Below, in pieces: positions 28,996 through 36,463 of a stretch of 48,506 bases of DNA. Both the position numbers and the translations under genes were made by a program. Under the pieces are notes generated by a model. That model saw only the letters and a list, made by a program, of their open reading frames with translations. It did no database searches and had not been told where the DNA came from. Where the stretch lies: positions 1 to 48,506 of IMG/VR virus record IMGVR_UViG_3300029263_001080; one strand, 5' to 3'. The first letter of the stretch is position 1; each line of letters starts with the position of its first letter. The stretch is from a virus.

Positions 28996-29940
28996 ATGGT
29001 TATGAATAAGACTGAAGCAAAAAAGATTCTCTATGCGACACTTGGGCAATCCTGGGACCGAGGCTCCGAGCTTCTATTTACGTGCCCTACATGCAATCAC
29101 CACAAACGCAAGTTCTCTGTTAATCTGGACAAGAATGTGTTTAAGTGTTGGATTTGTGATTATTATGGCCGCAACATTAGGCGTGTTGTTAGACGCTTTG
29201 GTTCGTTTACTCAATTACAGAGATGGGACCAGATTACAGACAGGACAGATATTTCACGCTTTGCTGAACTCTTTATGGATGAGGTCGAAGAGCAAGTCGA
29301 GACAAAACTCGAACTCCCAGAGGAATTCGTAAGCCTTGCCAACAAGAACCTGCCGCTATCGGCTAACAGAGCACTACGCTACCTTGGCGAGCGTGGTGTA
29401 ACAAGACGAGACATCGTCCGATGGAAGATGGGTTTTTGTTATGACGGAGAATACGGAGGCAGAATCATCATCCCGTCCTTTGGTGACTCTGGCTATCCAA
29501 ATTATTTTATTGCCCGCTCTTATGTGGGCCATTTCACGAAGTACAAAAACCCGCAGGCTTCCAAAAATGTGGTGTTTAACGATCTTTTTGTCAATTGGAA
29601 CCAAGACTTAACAATTGTTGAGGGAGCCTTTGACGCCGTCCGTGCTGGTAATGCTGTTCCTATTCTTGGTTCTACACTAAGAAAAGATTCAGAACTGCTG
29701 CGGAAGATTGTTCGCAACGACACTCCGTGCTACATAGCCCTCGATCCTGATGCTGCTTCAAAAGAGCGTCGCGTAATCCAGACGCTTCTAAGTTATGATG
29801 TAGAACTCTATAAAGTGGATGTAGGCGGCTATGAAGATATCGGATCAATGCCGCGAGAGATCTTTGATGAACGCAAGGCAAGTGCGGCATTTATCGATAG
29901 AGAGAACTACTTATTGCTAGATTTACTATCGGCGGTTTAA
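28996..29940 (+). CDS. DNA primase, zinc ribbon plus Toprim
   Basis: This 314-residue protein has an N-terminal zinc ribbon with Cys30, Cys33, Cys51 and Cys54 ('CPTCNHHKRKF', 'FKCWICDYYG'). A Toprim domain follows from about residue 205: 'IVEGAFDAV' carries the catalytic Glu and 'IALDPDAASK' the DxD (about 249-251). This matches DnaG-type phage primases, which make RNA primers for lagging-strand synthesis. It is shorter than bacterial DnaG and lacks its C-terminal helicase-binding domain. No helicase is visible nearby. Two in-frame ATGs (28996 and 29002) are possible; no strong SD separates them. It lies 15 bp after ruvC. Confidence 0.88.
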   Translation: MVMNKTEAKKILYATLGQSWDRGSELLFTCPTCNHHKRKFSVNLDKNVFKCWICDYYGRNIRRVVRRFGSFTQLQRWDQITDRTDISRFAELFMDEVEEQVETKLELPEEFVSLANKNLPLSANRALRYLGERGVTRRDIVRWKMGFCYDGEYGGRIIIPSFGDSGYPNYFIARSYVGHFTKYKNPQASKNVVFNDLFVNWNQDLTIVEGAFDAVRAGNAVPILGSTLRKDSELLRKIVRNDTPCYIALDPDAASKERRVIQTLLSYDVELYKVDVGGYEDIGSMPREIFDERKASAAFIDRENYLLLDLLSAV

Positions 29941-29942
29941 CA

Positions 29943-30872
29943 ATGAAGCACTCTTTTACCAGAGAACAAATAAAAAGAATTATTGTTGAAGAATTGGCAC
30001 GCTCAAATGACGAAGACGAAGCCAAAGAGTTACTTCAAAAAATCATAGGATTAAATGAAGACGAGGCAGACGAGTTTGAGGTAAAGCTAAAGAAAGCAAA
30101 TAGTTTTAGAAAAATGGCGGGAATTTCTCTCCTGGGTGCTGTGGCAATCTTGTTTGGCGGAATGAGTGCATTGGACAACTCCCAAGAACAAAAAGTCCAA
30201 CAAGACATAGAACAGGTCCAACAACTTGACAATGAGACACTGGAGCGTTTTGGAGTGGACACAGGCGCACTCGCAGGCTTTGAAGAGCGCCCACAATTCT
30301 CTAACTCAGAATACCCAACAGCAAAGCTTGGCCTTGCTGATTTGAGCGATTTGGGCAATAACGAAAAGATTGAAGTTCTGTGGGATCAGATAGACGATAT
30401 GGTCGGCAGGGGGCAGTTGAAATACGAAAGAGCGAGAGTTAGTTCGCCTCTCCCCGGCGGGATGGCAGCGCTCAACTATAACGACATCCCATCAAATCTA
30501 CAAATGCCCAATTCCCTTACAACCAAAGATCGCTATCGTGCGTGGCTTGTTCAGAACATCCTAAAGGGAGATCAGAGCAATATCGGCGACTTAAAGAAAT
30601 TTGTTTTTGGAAACACCGGCAAATGGCCATCTGGCTCCGGTAATCAAAAAAGTAGATATTCCGGCAAAGCACAAGTCCTGCCACCCGAGTGGAGTGTAGC
30701 TTACGAGCTTTATGGAGATCTTGCCGAAGAACAAGTGAACGACACCGCACAGGCCCTAAGAGATCCAGACACCAGAGACAGCGTCATTCAAGGATTGGGC
30801 GCCGAGAACGAAGAGCAAGCAATTAAATTCCTTAACGACATCCTCTATCAAGCGGGCCGCCAAGAGCGTTGA
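29943..30872 (+). CDS. Membrane-anchored protein with possible head-targeting N-terminus
   Basis: This 309-residue protein begins 2 bases after primase. The N-terminus 'FTREQIKRIIVEELARS' resembles the MKITKxxLKxIIKEE tag shared by several small proteins of this genome. A single hydrophobic segment follows at about residues 58-76 ('MAGISLLGAVAILFGGMSAL'). The rest is soluble, charged and Gln/Asp/Glu-rich ('VQQDIEQVQQLDNETLERFG'), partly coiled. I recognise no family. If the tag is real it would be an internal head protein, perhaps ejected with the DNA. A host-membrane protein is an equally simple reading of the hydrophobic segment. Confidence 0.7.
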   Translation: MKHSFTREQIKRIIVEELARSNDEDEAKELLQKIIGLNEDEADEFEVKLKKANSFRKMAGISLLGAVAILFGGMSALDNSQEQKVQQDIEQVQQLDNETLERFGVDTGALAGFEERPQFSNSEYPTAKLGLADLSDLGNNEKIEVLWDQIDDMVGRGQLKYERARVSSPLPGGMAALNYNDIPSNLQMPNSLTTKDRYRAWLVQNILKGDQSNIGDLKKFVFGNTGKWPSGSGNQKSRYSGKAQVLPPEWSVAYELYGDLAEEQVNDTAQALRDPDTRDSVIQGLGAENEEQAIKFLNDILYQAGRQER

Positions 30873-30896
30873 CAAATCCAGCAGACGTGTTATAAT
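30869..30896 (+). promoter_or_regulatory. Consensus sigma70 promoter
   Basis: TTGACA at 30869-30874 and TATAAT at 30891-30896 are exact matches to the bacterial -35 and -10 consensus, separated by 16 bp. The -35 box overlaps the stop codon of the upstream gene. Transcription would start near 30903, at the CTGGAGG ribosome-binding site of the gene at 30913, giving a very short leader. It would drive the small exported protein, the nuclease fusion and the FtsZ-like gene with unmodified host RNA polymerase. It is the only perfect pair I found in the window. Confidence 0.8.
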
Positions 30897-30912
30897 ATAG
30901 CTGGAGGTTAAT

Positions 30913-31122
30913 ATGAATAGAAACAAGAAGCACCTGCTGGCGCCCCTTGCGCTTATCGCCGCATTTGGATTCTCCTATGTCTCCGTTGCGGCACTTACGG
31001 CACTTACGGTAGCTGAAGCAGAAGCAGAAGCAGGCCCCACTATTGAGAGTCTATCGGCTTGGTACGCCTCACGGCATCCAGACGCAACCCCTTGGGAAAC
31101 TTGTGAACAGGAGACAAATTGA
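30913..31122 (+). CDS. Small exported protein of unknown function
   Basis: This 69-residue protein has a CTGGAGG site 6 bases upstream, directly behind the consensus promoter. The N-terminus is a signal peptide: basic 'MNRNKKH', then a hydrophobic run 'LLAPLALIAAFGFSYVSVAA'. An Ala/Glu stretch and 'GPTIESLSAWYASRHPDATP' follow, with one Cys near the end, so the mature part is only about 30-40 residues. The DNA here carries short tandem repeats: 9 bp twice (30992-31009) and GAAGCA three times (31015-31032). Its stop overlaps the TTG start of the nuclease gene. A membrane-bound or periplasmic early protein is likely; function unknown. Confidence 0.68.
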   Translation: MNRNKKHLLAPLALIAAFGFSYVSVAALTALTVAEAEAEAGPTIESLSAWYASRHPDATPWETCEQETN

Positions 31123-34100
31123 AACGTCCACCTATTAAGATAGCGCACATTGCTGACACACACATTAAAAATCTCAAGTATCACGAAGACTATCGTGAGT
31201 GTTTTGATGAAATGTATGAGATCTTGCGAGAGCAAGAGGTAGACTACATCGTTCATTGTGGTGACATCGCACACACAAAAACACAAATCTCACCAGAATT
31301 TGTAGAGATGGCGTCCGACTTTTTCAGCAATCTAAGCAAGATTGCAACCACTTTTATTATTTTAGGAAACCACGACGGCAATTTAAAGAACGCAAATCGC
31401 CAGGATGCTATCACGCCCATCATCCAGGCGCTTAATAGTCCCTATCTTCGTCTGCTAAAGAACTCTGGCGAGACCTCTCCCCCTTTCGGCAATGTCGTCC
31501 TGAATGTCCTATCGGTGTTTGACCGAGACAATTGGGTTCAGCCCACCGATCCAGACAAGATTAACATCGCCCTCTATCACGGCGCTATCTCCAACTGCCA
31601 GACAGACGCTGGTTGGACGATGGAGCACGGAGAAGACAATCTCTCTATCTTTGAGGAGTTCGATTTTGCTATGCTTGGTGACATTCATAAGCGTCAATTT
31701 TTGGATGATGAGAGGCGAGTCTATTACCCCGGCTCAACTATCCAGCAGAACCACGGCGAGAGCAACGACAAGGGTTTTTCCGTCTGGACTATCAACTCCA
31801 AGGACGATTGGGACATTGAGCACTTTACGCTCCAGAACCCTCGCCCATTCGTTACGATTGAGCTTACACCTACTGGCAAGATCTCCCGCAAGGCTTCTGT
31901 GCCTTCTGGTGCTCGCCTTCGTCTTGTTAGCAACAACAATCTAGCCCTCGACATTATGAAGAAGGCTGTTGATGTTGCCCGTCACAAGTTCAAGCCAGAA
32001 TCTATTTCTTTCCTTAATCGTGCTGCTGGTCAGCGTGGCGATGTGGACGAGTTGACAGATGGCCTTGGCTTCCAGAACCTACGAGATCCAGAAGTTCAGC
32101 AGGAGCTTATCTCAGAATATCTCAAGGACTATCAGGTTAAGGCAGAGACCATGGCAAAAGTTTATCAACTCAATTCAAAATACAATCAGGTCGTAGAATC
32201 AAAAGAAGACATCAGTCGAAATGTAAACTGGAAACTTGTAAACTTTGAGTGGTCCAATCTGTTTAACTATGGCAAAAACAATTCTATTGACTTTGCCAAG
32301 ACTGGCGGCATTATCGGCATCTTCGGGAAGAACTTCTCAGGCAAGTCTTCGGTGATTGACGCTATTCTTTTTACGATGTTCAACACAACATCTAAGAACG
32401 AGCGCAAGAATGTTAATGTTGTAAATCAGAACCTCAATTGGGGCGAGGGTAAGCTAAAAATCCAGATTGGAAACAAAATTTACTCTATTCATCGCAAGGT
32501 CACAAAATACATCAAGAAAGGCAAAGACGGCGAAAGCACTGAAGCCAAGACCGAATTGGAGTTTAGCGTCTATGACCCGGTTATGGATGAAGAAACTTCC
32601 CTAAACGGAATAACTCGCAACCAAACGGACGCTAACATTCGTAGGCACTTTGGTTCTATTGACGACTTCCTTATCTCGTCTATGTCGTCACAGCACGGTG
32701 CCCTTACCTTTATCAACGAAGGCTCAACCAAGCGCAAAGAAATCATTGCCAAGTTCCTAGACCTTCAGTTCTTTGACAAGAAGTTCAAGTTGGCCAAGGA
32801 CGATGCTGGTTCATCCAAGGCGCTCGTTAAAAAACTATCCGGGCGAGACTATGAAAAAGAAATCGTGGAAGCACAAGAAGCCCTTGAAGGCTTCAAAAAG
32901 ACCATTTCTTTGGCGGAAGCAGAAGAAAAGCTGATAGAAACGAAGCTGGCTACAAATCGCACCTTGTTAAATGAGACTTCTCACAAGATCACAGACATCC
33001 CAACAGAGGCGATAGACATCCACTCTGTTCAGTCTGAGATAAGAAAAACAAAAAATCAGATCATTTCTTTGTCTGATTCGGTGATTGAAGACAGCGAGCA
33101 ACTAAATAGTGAGAGGGAGCGTTTTAATAAGATCACTAATCTGATGGCGACATTAGATCACGAGACTCTTGTCAATTCTCTTTCAACTATTCAACAAACT
33201 GAATGGGAAATAACTAATTTCACAAATCAGTTGGAGATTGCGACCGAGAAGAAGAAACTATTAGACGACATTCCTTGCGGCTCCTCCTACCCTGTTTGCA
33301 AGTTTATCCGTGATGCTCACGTCGCCACAGCGACGATTCCAGAAGTGGAAACAAAAATGGATAAACTTCGTGATGTTCTAAAAGATCTCGACCCCGAGAT
33401 TGTTAGAGATCATCTAGACAAGTATCATAAGCTTGAGACAAAGCGAGTAAGAACCCAAAGCCTTGTAAAGGATTTGGAGCTTGCGGTTGAGAAGAGCCGG
33501 AATGCTTCCGAGCGGTTAAACGTAAAGATGCAGGAGCTTGGCACAAAGCAGTCTGAATATGACGACAACAAAGAAGCAATCGAGAATCTAGAAAAACTAT
33601 TAAAGGAGAAGAACACCTATGCCCAAGAAATCAAATCAATTGAGAAACAAGCTAAATCAAATAGCCAGAAGAAGATTGATCTTTACAAATCTCTCGGCTC
33701 AGAAGAGCAAAGAATTGAAAGCATCAAAGAAAGAAGACTAGAGTTTCAAAGCCTCCAGTCAGAATACGCTGCTTACGATCTGTTTCTGCGCTGTATGCAT
33801 CCTAACGGAATTGCTTATGACATCATTAAGCAGAAACTACCTGTAATCAATGAAGAAATCGGAAAGATCTTATCAAATGTTGTAGAATTTGAGATCTTTT
33901 TTGAGACCTCTGGGAATAAGTTTGATATCTTTATCAAGCATCCCAAGCACGAAGCCCGGCCCATTGAAATGGCGTCGGGAGCAGAAAAGTCGATGGCTGC
34001 TATGGCCATTCGGCTTGCCCTGCTGTCCGTGTCTTCTCTACCAAAGGGGGACATTTTTGTGCTTGATGAGCCCGGCACTTCCCTTGACGAAGAGAATATG

Positions 34101-34244
34101 GCAGGATTTATTCGGATCTTAGAACTAATTAAAGTATATTTCAAGAACGTCTTACTTATCTCTCATCTTGATTCACTCAAAGATAGTGTCGACATGCAGA
34201 TTGTAATTGAGAAAGACAAAGGATTCGCAAAGGTAAACCAATAA
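31119..34244 (+). CDS. Mre11-Rad50 (gp47-gp46) type nuclease/ATPase fusion
   Basis: One 1,041-residue chain carries both subunits of the recombination nuclease that T4 encodes as gp47 and gp46 (SbcD/SbcC in bacteria). Residues 1 to about 340 are the calcineurin-like phosphoesterase: 'IADTHIKN' (Asp13, His15), 'HCGDIAH' (Asp49), 'LGNHDGNL' (84-86), 'LYHGAIS' and 'LGDIHKRQ'. From about 385 follows the ABC-ATPase: Walker A 'GKNFSGKSS' (about 403-411), a long coiled coil with a Cys-x6-Cys element at about 719-726, signature 'ASGAEKSMAAMAIRLAL' (about 951) and Walker B 'IFVLDEPGTSLDEEN' (about 979). It would resect DNA ends for recombination-dependent replication. TTG start overlaps the previous stop. 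No frameshift or internal stop splits it. Confidence 0.92.
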   Translation: MKRPPIKIAHIADTHIKNLKYHEDYRECFDEMYEILREQEVDYIVHCGDIAHTKTQISPEFVEMASDFFSNLSKIATTFIILGNHDGNLKNANRQDAITPIIQALNSPYLRLLKNSGETSPPFGNVVLNVLSVFDRDNWVQPTDPDKINIALYHGAISNCQTDAGWTMEHGEDNLSIFEEFDFAMLGDIHKRQFLDDERRVYYPGSTIQQNHGESNDKGFSVWTINSKDDWDIEHFTLQNPRPFVTIELTPTGKISRKASVPSGARLRLVSNNNLALDIMKKAVDVARHKFKPESISFLNRAAGQRGDVDELTDGLGFQNLRDPEVQQELISEYLKDYQVKAETMAKVYQLNSKYNQVVESKEDISRNVNWKLVNFEWSNLFNYGKNNSIDFAKTGGIIGIFGKNFSGKSSVIDAILFTMFNTTSKNERKNVNVVNQNLNWGEGKLKIQIGNKIYSIHRKVTKYIKKGKDGESTEAKTELEFSVYDPVMDEETSLNGITRNQTDANIRRHFGSIDDFLISSMSSQHGALTFINEGSTKRKEIIAKFLDLQFFDKKFKLAKDDAGSSKALVKKLSGRDYEKEIVEAQEALEGFKKTISLAEAEEKLIETKLATNRTLLNETSHKITDIPTEAIDIHSVQSEIRKTKNQIISLSDSVIEDSEQLNSERERFNKITNLMATLDHETLVNSLSTIQQTEWEITNFTNQLEIATEKKKLLDDIPCGSSYPVCKFIRDAHVATATIPEVETKMDKLRDVLKDLDPEIVRDHLDKYHKLETKRVRTQSLVKDLELAVEKSRNASERLNVKMQELGTKQSEYDDNKEAIENLEKLLKEKNTYAQEIKSIEKQAKSNSQKKIDLYKSLGSEEQRIESIKERRLEFQSLQSEYAAYDLFLRCMHPNGIAYDIIKQKLPVINEEIGKILSNVVEFEIFFETSGNKFDIFIKHPKHEARPIEMASGAEKSMAAMAIRLALLSVSSLPKGDIFVLDEPGTSLDEENMAGFIRILELIKVYFKNVLLISHLDSLKDSVDMQIVIEKDKGFAKVNQ

Positions 34245-34459
34245 TGAAAATCACAAAGAACAGGCTAAAAGAGATTATTAAAGAAGAGGTAGAAAACTTT
34301 TACTCTGATTATGATGAGGACCCTGTTAAAGCGCTTGAAAAGAGGCGCGAAGAATTAAAAGCAAAAATCATCAAGTCTGGCGATATGGATGACGTTGAAC
34401 TTTACAAGAAATTAGGCAGAGAACTATACAAATTGAAAAATCAAAGGGATAGCCAATGA
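34244..34459 (+). CDS. Small tagged protein, putative internal head protein
   Basis: This 71-residue protein starts on the stop of the nuclease fusion (taATGa). Residues 1-16 are 'MKITKNRLKEIIKEEV', a copy of the shared N-terminal tag. The body is a charged helix ('EKRREELKAKIIKSGDMDDV', then 'LYKKLGRELYKLKNQRDSQ'), likely a coiled coil. Its stop overlaps the ATG of the FtsZ-like gene by 4 bp, so the two are translationally coupled. Head targeting is inferred from the tag; the helical body could bind DNA or the neighbouring GTPase. Confidence 0.72.
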   Translation: MKITKNRLKEIIKEEVENFYSDYDEDPVKALEKRREELKAKIIKSGDMDDVELYKKLGRELYKLKNQRDSQ

Positions 34460-35586
34460 GTGGCGAATTTGACTTTTTGCCACCAGCAGAAGCACCCCCA
34501 TCATTCAATCAAGAAAAAGACCACTTCCACGAAGAAGTAGAAGCGGAAGATTTTGGGATGGTTGAAGACTTCGGATTACAGATGGAATACTCTGACGAAG
34601 ATATGCTACCCGAGAACACAGCCCCATCATCTATAAACGTGGGCTTTGTTGGTGTTGGAGGTGGCGGAAACAAGATGGCAAATGCTATGATTGAGTTGGG
34701 TTTCAACAAGACCCTGCTTGTCAACAGCACAGGTAAAGACATTCCAAAGAATGTAGAAGAAGAGCATGTTGTTCTTATTCCCGATAGCGATGGCATCGGC
34801 AAGAACATAACCTACGGCAAAGAAGTTCTATCACAGAACGGCGCTATTATAGAAGATGCCCTTCGCATCAAGCTTGGCAAGGTTGACTGGCTGTTTGTTA
34901 TGGCAGGCGGTGGTGGCGGCACTGGTTCGTCCGTTGTCGCTCTCCAGCCCGTGTTTGAGCGATACCTTCAGTCCGTTCAGGCAAGTGGCAAGGTCGTTTA
35001 CATCGTCTCTTGGCCAACAGCACAAGAGAATTTAAACCCAACGATAGCTCGCAACGCCCTATCGCTTGCTAATGATGTCACCCCTTACCCACACATCATT
35101 CTAGATAATGAGAGAGCCACACGCCTACTTCGCGGTCGTATAGGAATGCTAGGGATGTATCCAGTCGCAAACACACAGTTTGCCAAGTCATTCGCTCAGA
35201 TCCTAAAGTTATCTACCGAAGACTCCCCGATTCAGTCGTTTGATTCTAAGGACTTAGAGACCTGCTTTGGTAAAGATGGACGCGCCTTCATCGGCTCCAC
35301 AATGATTAAAGATCCCAACACGGGCAAACTTGGCACAACCATAATGTATAACTGTATGAACCGCTCTGCTTGTCCTCCACCGAAGGGGAAGGCAGCCGCA
35401 GGCTCTCTTATTCTCGTGGTTAGCGAAGAGATGGTCGCCGACCCTCGTATCTCTAAACACCTTGAGTCTGCGATTGCCTATGTCGGCGGTCGCTGCGAAA
35501 CACTTTTCTCTGGCGTTTATGTCAGAAAGAACGTCCCCGGATTGATTGCGATACTAAGTATGAATGGAATTCAAAAAGGAAAATAA
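34456..35586 (+). CDS. FtsZ/tubulin-superfamily GTPase
   Basis: This 376-residue protein has, after an acidic, probably disordered extension (residues 1-58), the FtsZ-like opening 'INVGFVGVGGGGNKMANAMI' (60-79). The tubulin signature 'GGGGGTGSSV' (151-160) binds GTP phosphates. 'SFDSKDLETCF' (261-271) matches the synergy (T7) loop of FtsZ with both acidic residues (Asp263, Asp266), so GTP hydrolysis on polymerisation is plausible. The C-terminal domain continues to 'GLIAILSMNGIQKGK', without the acidic C-terminal peptide by which bacterial FtsZ binds FtsA/ZipA. Phage tubulins (PhuZ, TubZ) move or centre DNA and capsids; the role here is unknown. It is coupled to a tagged small protein upstream, and three more tagged genes follow. 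Confidence 0.9.
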   Translation: MSGEFDFLPPAEAPPSFNQEKDHFHEEVEAEDFGMVEDFGLQMEYSDEDMLPENTAPSSINVGFVGVGGGGNKMANAMIELGFNKTLLVNSTGKDIPKNVEEEHVVLIPDSDGIGKNITYGKEVLSQNGAIIEDALRIKLGKVDWLFVMAGGGGGTGSSVVALQPVFERYLQSVQASGKVVYIVSWPTAQENLNPTIARNALSLANDVTPYPHIILDNERATRLLRGRIGMLGMYPVANTQFAKSFAQILKLSTEDSPIQSFDSKDLETCFGKDGRAFIGSTMIKDPNTGKLGTTIMYNCMNRSACPPPKGKAAAGSLILVVSEEMVADPRISKHLESAIAYVGGRCETLFSGVYVRKNVPGLIAILSMNGIQKGK

Positions 35587-35589
35587 ACA

Positions 35590-35637
35590 ATGAAAAAAAT
35601 CACAAAAGCAAAACTAAAACAGATTATTAAAGAAGAG
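35590..35637 (+). repeat. Dispersed repeat encoding the shared N-terminal tag
   Basis: The first about 45 bases of this gene are closely similar in DNA to the starts of other genes at 34244, 35862, 36464, 39386 and 45080. All contain a core close to AAAGCAAAACTAAAACAGAT followed by TATTAAAGAAGAG. Because nucleotide as well as protein identity is retained, the copies could act as recombination points that swap bodies behind a constant tag. Confidence 0.7.
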
Positions 35638-35862
35638 AGAGATATAGTTCTTTCCGAATTAGGATACAATAAACGCGATCCCATCGAAGACTTCGGAAAT
35701 ACCGGGAGGGGCGATACTACCATAGACGGCTATGAAGATCAGATAAAAGAAATGCTCACCCACCTCATTCAGAACGGAGAGCAAATTGAAGACATAAAAG
35801 CCATGTTGGGAGACATCATGATGATGCTGAATCTTGGTAAATTAGGAAGAGGTCCAGAATAG
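35590..35862 (+). CDS. Small tagged protein, putative internal head protein
   Basis: This 90-residue protein starts 3 bases after the FtsZ-like gene. Residues 1-16 are 'MKKITKAKLKQIIKEERD' (one Lys more than the other copies). The rest is acidic, with 'QIKEMLTHLIQNGEQIEDIK' and a Met-rich helix 'AMLGDIMMMLNLGKLG'. No membrane segment long enough for certainty. Its stop shares a base with the GTG start of the next tagged gene. It probably arose, like its neighbours, by attaching one tag to different bodies. Confidence 0.72.
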   Translation: MKKITKAKLKQIIKEERDIVLSELGYNKRDPIEDFGNTGRGDTTIDGYEDQIKEMLTHLIQNGEQIEDIKAMLGDIMMMLNLGKLGRGPE

Positions 35863-36380
35863 TGAAGATCACAAAAGCAGAACTAAAGAAGATTATTAAA
35901 GAAGAGCTTGAAGTGGTTCTCACCAACGAAGAGGTCGAAGAGATGTTTGGTGAAGATGTACGCGAGGAATTAGAACAAACACAAGAAGGATTCTTTGCAG
36001 GCGAATTTGATAAAAAATCACCAAAGAAGCCAAAGACCAACAGGCCGATGGACAAAAGCCAAAAAGAAAAAGACAATCTTGACAGATTCTATCAGGCTGT
36101 TAATAAAAGAATGCAAAAGAAAAAATTAACAGAGCCCAAGAAAGAAGAAAAGTCCAAGCTTGTTTCCACCTCCGCGCTCAAGGAGGCAATGACACCAAAT
36201 GACCAGTATCAGATGCAGATGAAACTCAATAGCGCGTTGAGAGAGTTTGTCCAAGAGTATATAGAAAGAAGCGAACTGGGCCAAGGACCTGAAGGTCTAA
36301 GCGAGAAAGATATCGAAAGAATTCGCAGCCACATAAACTATTTAGTAGAACAAGTTTTAGGATTTGGTAAGAAACTATAA
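35862..36380 (+). CDS. Tagged Lys/Glu-rich protein, putative internal head protein
   Basis: This 172-residue protein starts at GTG within the previous stop (taGTG). Residues 1-16 are 'MKITKAELKKIIKEELEV'. The middle is highly basic and likely disordered ('DKKSPKKPKTNRPMDKSQKE', then 'VNKRMQKKKLTEPKKEEK'), suitable for DNA contact. The C-terminus is a helical domain ('ALREFVQEYIERSELGQG', 'IERIRSHINYLVEQVLG'). T4 internal proteins are also small, basic and tagged, so the comparison is reasonable, but there is no direct homology that I can see. Confidence 0.74.
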   Translation: MKITKAELKKIIKEELEVVLTNEEVEEMFGEDVREELEQTQEGFFAGEFDKKSPKKPKTNRPMDKSQKEKDNLDRFYQAVNKRMQKKKLTEPKKEEKSKLVSTSALKEAMTPNDQYQMQMKLNSALREFVQEYIERSELGQGPEGLSEKDIERIRSHINYLVEQVLGFGKKL

Positions 36381-36383
36381 ATA
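36376..36383 (+). promoter_or_regulatory. T4-type late promoter box TATAAATA
   Basis: An exact TATAAATA octamer, the T4 late -10 box, overlaps the stop codon of the preceding gene in one of the few larger gaps, 80 bases before the ATG at 36464. It is the only exact copy I found. A transcript starting about 36390 would carry the inverted repeat at 36413-36442 in its leader. No phage late sigma factor (gp55) lies in this window to confirm it. Confidence 0.45.
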
Positions 36384-36412
36384 AGGAAGATGCCGCCAAG
36401 TTGAGAAGTTAT

Positions 36413-36442
36413 TTCGAAGACCATCCGGTGGCTTTCTTCGAA
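36413..36442. other. Inverted repeat in 5' leader
   Basis: TTCGAAGA (36413-36420) and TCTTCGAA (36435-36442) form an 8-bp stem. Inside, CCA/TGG can add pairs around TCCGG, leaving a CTT bulge. It lies between the TATAAATA box and the ATG at 36464, 14 bases before the AAAGGAAA ribosome-binding region. No T-run follows, so a simple intrinsic terminator is unlikely; RNA processing, stability or translation control are possible. Confidence 0.5.
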
Positions 36443-36463
36443 TCTAAAAGGAAACAAGATACA

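Noticed and set aside
28968-28998. Promoter before primase (TTGCCG, 17 bp, TACTCT)
   Set aside because: Both boxes are poor matches; only the first bases of each agree with consensus.
31504-31944. 146-residue plus-strand frame inside the nuclease fusion
   Set aside because: Ser/Thr/Arg-rich shadow of the phosphoesterase domain in a different frame.
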